A DNA stretch of 64,000 bases from Culex pipiens pallens. Lineage: Eukaryota > Arthropoda > Insecta > Diptera > Culicidae. The notes under the pieces are model-generated. The model did no database searches. It was given only the letters and a program-made list of their open reading frames with translations, and was not told the origin of the DNA. The translations under genes and the position numbers were made by a program. The stretch is from the NCBI RefSeq assembly GCF_016801865.2, contig NC_068938.1, forward strand, positions 111,414,141 through 111,478,140, read 5' to 3'. The first letter of the stretch is position 1. Each line of letters begins with the position of its first letter. Shown piece after piece: positions 44,101 through 56,100 of this stretch.

Positions 44101-47100
44101 GTCAAACAATGGTAAAATGATGTGGCATTAAGGGCATACACTCTTTTCGGTTTGCCCACCTTACGTCCCTTGACTCTTCCCCCCCCCCCTCTTCTCCCTA
44201 CTAATCCGAAATTGTCTGGGCATGTCAGTCACTTTTGTGTAACGTGGAAGATTTCGTTGGCAAGGCGAAAATCCCCAGAGAGAAAAGGTTTATTAGTGAT
44301 AAGGGCTGCTTGCGCTCCTAAAACGGGTTAAATGATGGCTAATGAAATTTTTATACATAATTAAAAGGATACACACGCGACACAACGAGGAGCACTCTCC
44401 GAGGAGAGAGTCTCTGTGACACGACAGTCACTCAGTCAGTCAGTGTTATGATTGGTGCCTTGCGAGCAGAGCGGCACTTTAAATTTATGCAAATTGTTCT
44501 GGAATTGACAAACAGTGTTTGTGCTTTGTACTTGGGTCTGTGTGTGTGTGTGCAAGTCAAGTTTTATGACGTTTCTTCACAATCTGATTTAAAATTCCAT
44601 TTGCCACGGAAGCATATCAGCCGTTAAATCAGGGAATTAATCTCAATCCTTCAGCCTTCATTGTAATGCAAATTGGTGGGCTGGAGTGAGTTTCCAGTTT
44701 TTCAAACTTTGATTAGAATTATTCGTCTTTTAATGAATTGTGTCATCTTTAACGGTGTTAATTACCTGTGAGATAAATCAAATTTTAACTGACAAACCTT
44801 CTGTTTATATTTCGGATTAACATTGATAGTACAAAATGGAAAATTGTCCAAAAATCTATTCTTAGAAATTTTTTACACTTGACTGTAAATTTGTCATTCT
44901 AACACTTCTGATTTTTTTTTATGAATCTCAAGATATTTTTAGTGTGGCAAGAACCTTCGAAGCGAATACCCCTTTCTCTTGCTAACGATTTCTTCTGAAA
45001 TTGTACAGGCATAGATCGGTAATGCAGATGACACGGGTCAGGCAATCCACGACTCCCTCGTCCAGTTCATGACTATATGAGATGGCCCTGGGCTGTTTTG
45101 AGATGATGTCAGTAGTTTTTTTTTTAATTTATATTTATTCAGTTTTCTTTTCCATGTACATTCATTCAGTTAAAATATTATAGGGTGTCCAATCACATTC
45201 GATGACTTTTCACCTAAATTTTAAATACTAGCGACTTTTATTTATTCATGAAATATTGTAGCTTTCGCTATTCAGTGATTTCAAAGTAGGAGGTCCTACA
45301 TGTACAAAAGGGAAAAGGGATACCTTAAAACTAACTTATAAACTATATAATGAGCGGATCAATGCAGCTGAAGACTTTCTGATCAATTTGGTGTCTTCGG
45401 CAAAGTTGTAGGTATTGTTGTTTTTTTTTTTTACTAAAACTCAATTACCCAAAATAAGTATTTTTTTTATTTTCGAGATTTTTTGATATGTTTTAGGGTA
45501 CAAAAATCCGCAACTTTTGAGCCATAGAGAAACATGGTCAAAAAATCTGCCGCCGAGTTATGAATTTTTGAAAAAATAGTGATTTTTGGAAAAAATCGAA
45601 GTTTCATGCAAAAACAAGTTTGACATTATTTTTTAATGCAAAATTGAATTTGCAATCTAAAACTCTATTTCCCATAGAGAAACATGGTCAAAAAAGTGAT
45701 TTTTGGAAAAAATCAAAGTTTTATGCAAAAACAAGTTTGACATTATTTTTAAATGCAAAATTGAATTTGCAATCGAAAAGTACTTTACAGATTTTTTGAT
45801 AAAGAGCTCCGTTTTCAAGATATAGCCACCGAAAGTTTGATTTTAGCGAAATATTTGCAGTTTTTCAATTTTTAAAAATAGTGACCATGAGTGACCATTT
45901 CTTAAAATATTTTTTTAGAAAAGTTCAGAAAATTTGCTATAAAATTGTCTAAGAGACATTGAAGATTGGACCTTCGGGTTACCTCGGGTAACATTTTAAA
46001 AGGGTCAAACATTGAATATTACGCCCATTTCAAATGCTAGTCTTGATTTAAAAATTTTCAAAATATTTTTTTCGAAGAGATCGGAAAATTTCACGAATGT
46101 TTCATATTTTAACATTGAAAATTGGACCATTAGTTGCTGAGATATCGTCATTAGAAAATGGTGGGTTGTTTTGGTGAGATTTAGAAAACTTCAATTTTCG
46201 TGTTTCTTTTTCTTAAAGCGGCTCTATCTCAGGAACCCGATGTCCAATCTTCAATGTCTCTTAGACAATTTTATAGAAAATTTTCTGAACTTTTCAAAAA
46301 AAATATTTATGGAAATGGTCACTCATGGTCACTATTTTTAAAAATCGAAAAACTGCAAATATTTCGCTAAAATCAAACTTTCGGTGGCTATATCTTGAAA
46401 ACGGAGCCCTTTATCAAAAAATCTGTCAAGTACTTTTCGATTGCAAATTCAATTTTGCATTTAAAAATAATGTCAAACTTGTTTTTGCATAAAACTTTGA
46501 TTTTTTCCAAAAATCACTTTTTTGACCATGTTTCTCTATGGGATATAGAGTTTTAGTGAAAAAAAAAGATAAAAAAAAACTGCAAAAAATTTTTCCGTGT
46601 ACCTATTTTTTTCTCAAAAGTCCTCAACAATACCTACAACTTTGCCGAAGACACCAAATTGATCAGAAAATTCACTCAAAAGTTACAGCGGTTGTTTCTA
46701 CAATTGCCACCATTATCATTAAAATTGTAATTTAAAGGTCGCTAATCGCTCACTCAAAACACTTAAAAAAATAAAATTCAATGTGCAAAAAAAAAAAACA
46801 AAACAGAAAAACCCATAAAATTAAAAAAAAAAACTTGCAACTTCAAATAAATGTTGCTATGCAAACAATAAAACAAATAATGCGACACGAATGCAGATCT
46901 GTTTTAGGGCATAAAAATATACATTTTCATCCATCATCAAAACAAATTTCCAGACTTTTGGTTGTATCATTACCGAGATATAGTTTTTTGATGTTAACAG
47001 TTTCAAGAAACAGTTGCCACGATATCTCAACACTGCCTTGACCAAATCGGCTCAATATTTTGGTGAAGACTCGTTTTACCGATTCCGATTCCAATTTTCA

Positions 47101-50100
47101 ATTAGTTTTAAAAAAATATAAAAATATTTTTGCACATTTTGGTATCAAAAACTGACAGTTTTTGATTTATATATTTTTTTAGGAAGCAAAAATTCAAAAT
47201 CGGGTTTCGTCATGCACACGGAATATGTTTTGCGAGTCTTCACCCCAAATTTCACCCAATTTGGTCTATCCCATCTCGAGATATTGTGGCACCCGTAAAT
47301 CATCCTTGGTGTTTAGAGAAAAACGAACAGAAGGTTTGACCGTTGGCTTTGCGCATGGCTAAATTTTGAGCTTAATGTAACTTTCAGAAGTGATTGAAAG
47401 CCATCTTTTTAGTAGATTTAATAAATTTTCAGTAAGATGAACTTTGAGATTTTCTACATGTATGTAACCCCTTAAGCCACTCCAACGAATTGTTGGAATC
47501 TTTTATCTCCACTTTGGTTCCCGCGTGCAACAAGGAATTTTATTATTTAAATAACTCCGAACATGTATCACGAAGAACCAAGTTATAACCGGATTTTCAA
47601 CGTATTTTCTATTCCTGCAATTGAAAAAAGATACAAAGTAGTCAACCACGATATTAAAAATCTTGCGACTTAAAAGAAAACGTTCATTTAATGAGAGTCG
47701 AACTAGCACTTATTGATTGATATTCAAACACGTTACCATAACGCTATAAATTTCTCAGTGAATCAATAGAAGCTAAGCGCAAACATGTTCTTTTTTGTCA
47801 TCTAAAGACCTATCACCTGTAGTAAGTGATGTATGAAATTTTCTTCAATTTTTCTATTGCTTTCGAAGTTTGTATCTTAAACATGATCCATTTCCATTAT
47901 TTTATACACTGGTCAATAATAATTGTTTTTTTTCAAATACCAAGAACGGATGGCATTCGAAACTGATAAAACTTTTCATTTGTGCAGTTTGCCATTCTAC
48001 ATATTGTAGTCTTTATCTACAACGTACACCACTGTGTTATTACCACTGTGTTATTAGAATGGAGGTGTTAGCTAGCTTTTATTGCACACACAGAGTATCC
48101 GATAGATTCCCGGGATATTGGATTGTTTGTCTGGGAGGGTTTTATTCTACTTTTTCCCCCCTTTAATTAAGCTTCCCAGAACGACATCCAGCCCTCGTGC
48201 CGGACTTCTGGACTATCAGTTTCTCTCTTTCTATTGCTCCTTGAACCCTATTCAGCAACAAAACAACACAGAACAACACAACACAATCAACCGTGACGGC
48301 CAATTGAGCGCCAAGCGTCATTGTCGTCGTCGTCGTGCGGAAACTTCATAACAAATAGAGAGCGACATTGAGCGAGCGAGCGAGCGAGAAAGCAATTGCT
48401 GTGCTTGAGAAAGAAAGTAAAGAACAATCGAAGAATGAACCTGACAAATGCAGGATTTTTTTTATATTTCTTCTCGGGGTGCGGCTCATTGCACTCGAGA
48501 AGAATAATAAATTGACAGTGCAGAAGGTACTTCTGTAGAAGGAATTGTTGTTTTGTTTCATGGAATGGATTGTTGTTATGCTGTATTTATTTTTAAATTT
48601 TTAAGAGTTTTGGAAAATCACTAAAATTGATTTAACTGTAAAAACGTTACTTAATCCACCCTTAGGTGGTTGGCGCCTTCCTTACATTTAAAGGGTGCTA
48701 TCCAAAATGGCGGTGTTTTTCAGTGTTATATCAATTTGACTCATTATTCATACCACTAGAGATGAGATGATCATAAGATCGGGCCTCCAAAAAGGGCATA
48801 AATAACACTTGCAACATTTTCCAAAAAATCGATCAATTTACCCATCAATTTGTCAAGTATTATTTTGTTTTCAATAAGATTCCGCTTAAAAATTAAAAAT
48901 AAATTGATTAAAAAGCGTCAAATTCAAATTGAGATATCTAAAAATAGACACCGATAGACACGAAGATATTTTCAAGAAATGTAGTTAAAAGTGTGTACTT
49001 TCAGGTGCATTTTTCGGTTTTGCGCCAAAATGCGCCATTTTGAAAACATAGCAACTTGAAAATTGGCTAAAAATCATATTAAAAATGGTTGTAACTCCTC
49101 AATAAAAACTCAAAAACATTTTGCTGTCTTCGGCAAAGATTTGTAATTTTATGTCATAAACAACTCTTCAGAACATAGTAGGCCGATAGAAATGCAAACC
49201 TTTTGAGTTATCACCAAAAAAGTGCTTTTTCGGACTATTTTTTGCTAAAATGGCGTATATCTCGAGTAGATTAAGGGCTACAAAAGCCCTACAACGTCAT
49301 CCAACAAAGTTAGTTTTTGGTTGACGCCCTGGAAACTTCAAAAGAAAGCCCTTATCAAGTACAAAAACTCTTCCGAACATTTGGCCGAACATAAAGGAGT
49401 TATCAATTTATTCCACTTGATTTTGCCATAGCATAGCTTGTTATTTCAATTTTTATATTATTTTTTTTATTTTAAGATAAATTACCAACGCATAATAACT
49501 ACGGATACGTCACGACTGTTATCCACAATCGAACCAAGATCGAACCAAGTTTTTGCAGCGAGGTTTTTGAAAATGTTGTATACACATGAATTGCAAAAAT
49601 GAAAACTTTTTTTTTAATCACCAAGTTTTTTTTCAAGCGATTTACATTTAATTTCAGAGTTTTTTTTGGAAAGGACAAATAAACTATTGTCTTTCATATG
49701 ATTATAGGACCTAATCAAAAAACTCTAGATTTGAACTTTAATTAATGTTCAAATAACTTGTAGCTAACAGGTAAAATTGGAATTCAAAATTTTAGTAGGG
49801 AAAAAATGTTAAATTCAACGTTCTAAAATATTATCAGCGTTTGTTAAACTCGATTCTAACCAAAATTTTAAATGAAACAACCTGGTTTAAAGGTCTAGCA
49901 AATCACATTTTAGAAAAGGATGCAATGAATAATCATCGAAATATGTTGATCAAACTCGTGGTTGAATTATGTTCAAATGTTAAATTAACTGAGTATTCTA
50001 AAAATGTAATTGCATTTAAACCATCAGTCAGGAAGAATCTTACCAAGCTAATTTTGTTCAAGGAACTGAATAGTTCAATGTTACGTGTTGTTCTAGTATA

Positions 50101-53100
50101 ACTTTGTTTATCGGTCTTATAAATAATAAATGAGGAAATCTGTACGTAATACTTGTCATTTACTTAAATATATAAGGCCGACGCAAATATTTAAAAAAGT
50201 TTTTGTCCCTCGGCCCTGGCCGAGGTCAAGGGGGGGGGGGGGGCTAAAAAAAATATATATATATATATATAAATTTAAATAACAAGCCATAGTCTTCACA
50301 TTTAAATAAAAAAGGTGTTTTAAAATGCATTTAACACTAGTTCAGTTGTTTTGCAATCATTAGTTTTCAAAAAATCTGAGATCTGACAAAAACAAAAATT
50401 GTATCGAAAAAAAAGATTTTGCATCGAAAATTTTAGAAAAAACTTAAGATTTTTTAATAAACGCAAACATGCTAAAAATGATTTTAAACGCAGAAGAATG
50501 TATTTTAAATTGATTTCAGCTGGTTGCACTTGAATTTTCATTGAAATTTTGAAGTTTATTGTAAACATATTTTTTTTGCCCCCCTGATTTTTCGGGCCAA
50601 TTTTGGAGGGGGGGGGGGGGGGGTGACAAAAACTTTTAAAAATATTTGTACCAGCCTAAGCAAAAGATGATGAAAACTAAAAAAATATTAATTTTAAGAT
50701 AAAAAATTATTCATTTGTTTTATATAACTTTTTCAAAACCCCACGTAAACAACATTGACGGCGCCTCTGGCGGTGACTTCTGGAAAGTGCATGCCTGTCA
50801 GATCGCTGATAATAACATTTGCAATCGCAAACAGCAATGTAAGTTTTTGGATTTCATGCACTTATTTTAAGTTTTTAAGGGTGCACAGCACAGGGAAGTT
50901 GTTGTCTTCTTATTCCAACATTGTCAAACTTACAGACCCAACCCTGCAACAACGGGATTGTAAAATTAGTCAAACTTTGTTGTAAATTACTTTGTGGACA
51001 GTACTTTAGGGGATGAATAAAAAATATTTCGATAGTACCCGTAATTTTGAAGATACTAAAATGTCTGTAGCAAAAATCTGGATGCAAATGTTCTGGTTGA
51101 TGTGCACCGTTAAGCTCTAAATAAATACAATTTGATAGTAGTTGTTACTTTTCAACAGAGTGCTGAAAAGCTGAACTTTTTAGCATTCAAATTGATTCTG
51201 AAATAGTAGTTTATGCAACAAGTTGCAAAAAGAGGATTTTTTCAGCACGAGTCGTACATTTATCCAACGAGGTTCACCGAGTTTGATAAATACGAAGAGT
51301 GCTGAAAAAATCAAGTTTTGCAACGAGTTCCATACAACATTTTTTGCAATTCCAAAAAACACACAGTGAGTGAAATTTTATGTAAAATTTTCATGTATTT
51401 TGTCAATAAATCGTTTAAATAAAAAAAAATGTTGAAAAGTGTTACTTTTCGAAACAAGTGCTAAAAAGTTCAATTTTTCAGCACCCATTTGAGTGCTGAA
51501 AAGTAGAACTTTTCAGCATTTATTTTGAAAAGTGTTGCTATTCGATTCTGTTATTTTTGGTACAGAAAAGTAGGCTATTTCGTCGTTCAAGAATAACAGG
51601 AAAAGTAAATAGTTTCACGACGGAATTGCAAAAAGTGCTTTCCAGCACTGTTAGTTTTGAGCGATGAAAAAATAGGCCGTTTCTCATCCGAGAACACAAT
51701 TTTCAACGTCATAAAACGGAATTCAAAATTGTCTGTTTTGTCAAAACAAATTGTTTTACATAATAAGAAATCAAGCCTATGATTGAAGTAAAAAATATAA
51801 GTGTTTTAATACGGACTAAATCATTGGTTTTAGTTCTGTCTAAAATATTCTCGACGTTTTCACCTGTCGTGTTTTTCTTTTGCTCACCCACAGCACGAAC
51901 TCGTGCGCCGCGCTACACGAAATTCCTGTTAAATTAGCTTTTCCAACCCTCACTCACCACACCACCGCCGCTCGTCCTCCTCTCCGTTGACAAAACAACC
52001 CATTTAGAGAAGAGGACCACGACTTTCACGACGAAGGCAGCCACCGCAAATATGTAAAATCATGCACGCCAATAAAACGCCTTCCCACATCTCACACGTC
52101 TAATAATAATGACATGGATGTTTGCATTTCGGGGTTCGGGGGTTTTCCCTCGGAACGTCCCAGCCCCGCAAACCGGTGTGACGCCACGAGGACAAACACT
52201 CGATGGAAAAGGCAAGAAGCCGAAACGTTGAAGCAAGCGAGCTCTTACTCGACGAACACTCGAAGCAAACCCAACCGGGCGTGCTAAAACCGGATCGTGA
52301 ATAAGTAATGGCGGTGGAGCTAGCCCGCGGGACGACCGTCATTGGAACCTGTCACGTCACGACAACGGCGAAGGTAGAACGCGCCCCGGAAAGGTTGTTT
52401 AGAATCGGTAGAATCGCTAAAGTGACGGAACGGATCTGTCTCTTTTCTGGAGGATTTTTGAAGCCCACTGAATGAAGTTAGGAGGCAGTTTTTTAGAATC
52501 TCGGTTTGTTCAAGACGTCGTATCGGGTTTCTACAACTATGTCTCACATAGTGTTTGGTACATAAGCTTCGAAAAATCTTTGATTTTTGGATTCTTTTTT
52601 TATTTTGTTTGTTTCCGTGACTTTTTTGGGATAATCGAAAAAAAATAGCTATGAGCTATTATGAATTTATTATTTTAGACGAGTCAAAACATATAGAATT
52701 TTCAGCATCAAAAGAATGAAAAGACAGTTTATTTTAAAGACCTAAGAATTACATCGTAATTTTGATTTGAGGAAATTTCAAAAAAAAAATTTCAAGTGTA
52801 AGAATATGATTGCACTGCCCCTGTTCGCATAAATGTCGCACGTGTTAAGTTTTCGTGAAAAAACTGGATTTCCTCCTGATTTCTAGAACAAAGTACTGGA
52901 TGTTGTAGGCATTTCTGAAAGATCACACGATTTTGAACCAAACTGCATCATTAACTCAAAAGCGATGAAAATGCACATGGGACATTTATGTGATCAGAGG
53001 CAGTGCAGTAATCATTCAATGTTATTGTTTATTTGATTAAGGTGACATTAATCAAAAGAGGTAAACGTTGCCAAACCATACAACTATTTCTTTAAAAATA

Positions 53101-56100
53101 AAGTCCAGACTCGATTGTCCGAAGCCATGGTAAGGTCAATGCACAGTGGTCCAGATCGCAAAATTAAGTGGAAAGCGGATTTTCCGAAAAATGGTGAAGT
53201 TTTGGAGCTTTGGTGTCTTCAGAAGAGTTGTTGCAAATGGAAAAGGGCAACTTTTGGTTTGGTTGAAAATCAGGGTGGTTCATTATTGGAGGGATTTTGA
53301 AAATCTAACTTTTCAGGAATATTGTTGGGATTTTTTTGTCTTCTAGAAAGTTGTTGAGCTTGCCAATCCAAGCAACTTTGTCGAATACATCAAAATTTTA
53401 TCTCGTAATCTACGCTTTCTACGACCAAATTAATAGAAAGCATCTAAGAAAACCTTCAAAAATCAGTTTTTTGAATGTGAAAATTCATGGTTAAGTTTTA
53501 GAGAAAAGTGATGTTCGGGACACTTTTAGAGCACTAAAAAACAAACAATTTTATTTTTTGACAGGTCAATTTGGACTTAAGGGTCAAAAGTTACAGCCAT
53601 TTTAAGGTAAAAAAGATGCAATTTTAAAACTTAAATATCTCGAAAAGGCGCAAGCCAAATTTTAAGCACTAGGTTGCATTTGAAAGAAGAGATCTCTGAA
53701 TTGCCACATTAAAAAAACTGATTTTTGAAGGTTTGCTCAGATGCTTTCTATAAATTTGGTCGTAAAAGGCGTAGATTACGAGATAAAATTTTGGTGTCTT
53801 CGACAAAGTTGCTTGGAATGGCAAGCTCAACAACTTTCTAGAAGACAACAAAATCCCAAAAATATTCCTGAAAAGTTAGATTTTCAAAATCCCCCTTATA
53901 GTGAACCACCCTAATTTTCAACCAAACCAAAAGAATTGGTAACACTGTCAAATGATTGATAGATGGCATTCTTGTCATCCAAGTCATATCCAAAAACGAG
54001 AATAATTGACCAAATTTGTAAATTATTTACAAAATTGGTCATTTTGCGAATGATGTTTTATTGTGTGAAAAGTCGAATAAAATAATGGATAATTTCGTAT
54101 GGGACCTGGGTGCTGAATAGTGGTTCGCAAAACGGCCTCAATTTTGAACTGTTAAACTGGAACCAATTTACTGTTCGCCAAAAGTCAATAAAAAAATATT
54201 TTTTTTTGCAAAAATGAAAAAATGTGGCTTTAGAGGACCTGGAGAAATCTTAAGAAAGTTGAAGGCAAAATCGTCATTTTTAATGATTATGAATGGAAGT
54301 TGTTTATGGAGTCGATGCGGTTATATCCTCCAGAAGCTGCCTTTATTGTTTGATTCCGTTTGAAAACCTGGTTTAGTGAAAATCTTCTCTGTTTGTTGGA
54401 TCAACTTTGCTAGAATTAGCGATGTTTTTTTTCGCTGGACCAGGAAGAGCTGCAGGATTCCAAAATCAGCCAGGGAGTTTATCTGCGACATCGCAAAATG
54501 ACACTCTGGCCGCAGTTCTTCGTTACCCGTAAAAAAGAAAAATGTCTTCTAATTGATCGAAACGCGACAATTTTCTAGCAAAAATATCAAAAACTAGACA
54601 AAATAAAATACACACAGCTTAAAAAGTAGTAATCCAGCTGCGTGTAAAAGGCCTGGGTGTAAAATAAACTTTGCATTATTTTATGAAATTCTGTGTAATA
54701 TTACACCCTGAAATATGTAGCCCATCAGTATGGGAAACCTACTTAACCGAAATGTCAAGCTCATATATGCGTTTATCCTTACAGCTTTTCATAGGTCTGA
54801 TGGCCGAGTGGGCTAAGGTGCCAGTCCTGACTGTTGGTGTTGGGTTTAAATCCCGTCGGTTGCAACTTTTTTTTGTGTTTGCAAAAATTGTACATGCAGT
54901 GTGTAATATTAAGTGTTTATTTTGACGAAGGTGATGTACATGCTTTTGCATGCGATTTTACCATCGGATTTTTTGCTGTGCATACTAAAGATTATAAAAC
55001 TACTCATTAACCAGTAAGAAAAAAAGTCACGCTTGTGCTTGAATAGCCTCCTACTTTGTAGATGTAACCAAGTGGGATCATTCGAAAATCACGTTACACA
55101 TTCTCTCTATGATGTATGGGACCGTCTATAAACTACGCGGACACTTTTTTGAAATCTAAAAGTCCTTGAAAAGTTTTACTTAACGAAACAAAAAGCTAAA
55201 AAGTGCAACTTATTTGAGTATAACTTTTTCGATTATTTTATTTTTGGTGACGAAAAAATATGCCGTTTCATCATTTGAGAACAACAGGAAAGGTACAGAG
55301 CCAAAACGTAGAAATCCGGCTACGTGTAAAAGGTTGCGTGTAATATAAATACTGCATTATTTTTATTAACCCTCTACAACCCAACCCCGCCTCTAGGCGT
55401 GCTTTGATCTAAAAATTCTCCAAAAAATCATTTTGCTACCAATTTTCGATCATCAAAAAGCATCTTAAAGAAGATTCTTTTATTTTTAAAGTAAAAAAAA
55501 TAAAAACAAGCAAAACAAATGGAAAAAGGCTGTAAAAATATGAAGAAACTATATAGACAAAAGGTGGTAGAATTGTCTGTGCTTATGCTATCAGAAATAT
55601 AAATACTAAAAATGACCTCCTGAACGAGGGAAAAAACAAAAAAAAAATCGGCGGTAGAGGGTTAAACTTTATGTGATATTACACCTAGCCCATTAGCACG
55701 GACAACTATTTGACAGAAATGTCAAGCTCATGATGTGGACATTTTTCCTGTCCACTCTTGATCGGTCTGATAACCAAGCTGGCTAAGGTGCCAGTCTTCT
55801 CTGTGAGTGTATTAACCCTCTACTGCCCAAATTTTTTTTCGAAAATATTTATTTTTCCCGTGTTCAGGAGGTCATTTTGAGCAGCTTTTGTTCTACGAAA
55901 AACTTTACTTCTCTTGTTTTATGTTTTTCTTGTTTTATTTTTAGTATTTTAATTTGCATTCATCTTGTTTAGTTTATGTTTGTTTTTGGTAGTATTTGGC
56001 CTATTCTACCATCTAATATAATTACATTTTGCCTATCTAATTTTTTCACGTTTTTACAGTCATTTTTTTCAATTTTTTGCATGTTTTTCACATTTTCTGC

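Noticed and set aside
52100..52547. Minus-strand exon pair in the GC-rich island
   Set aside because: Short frames without domain similarity and with no matching donor and acceptor in phase.
54796..54870. Functional tRNA-Ser gene
   Set aside because: Stems contain several mismatches, position 33 is not T, and a related copy at 55758 is more degraded. It is a repeat component.
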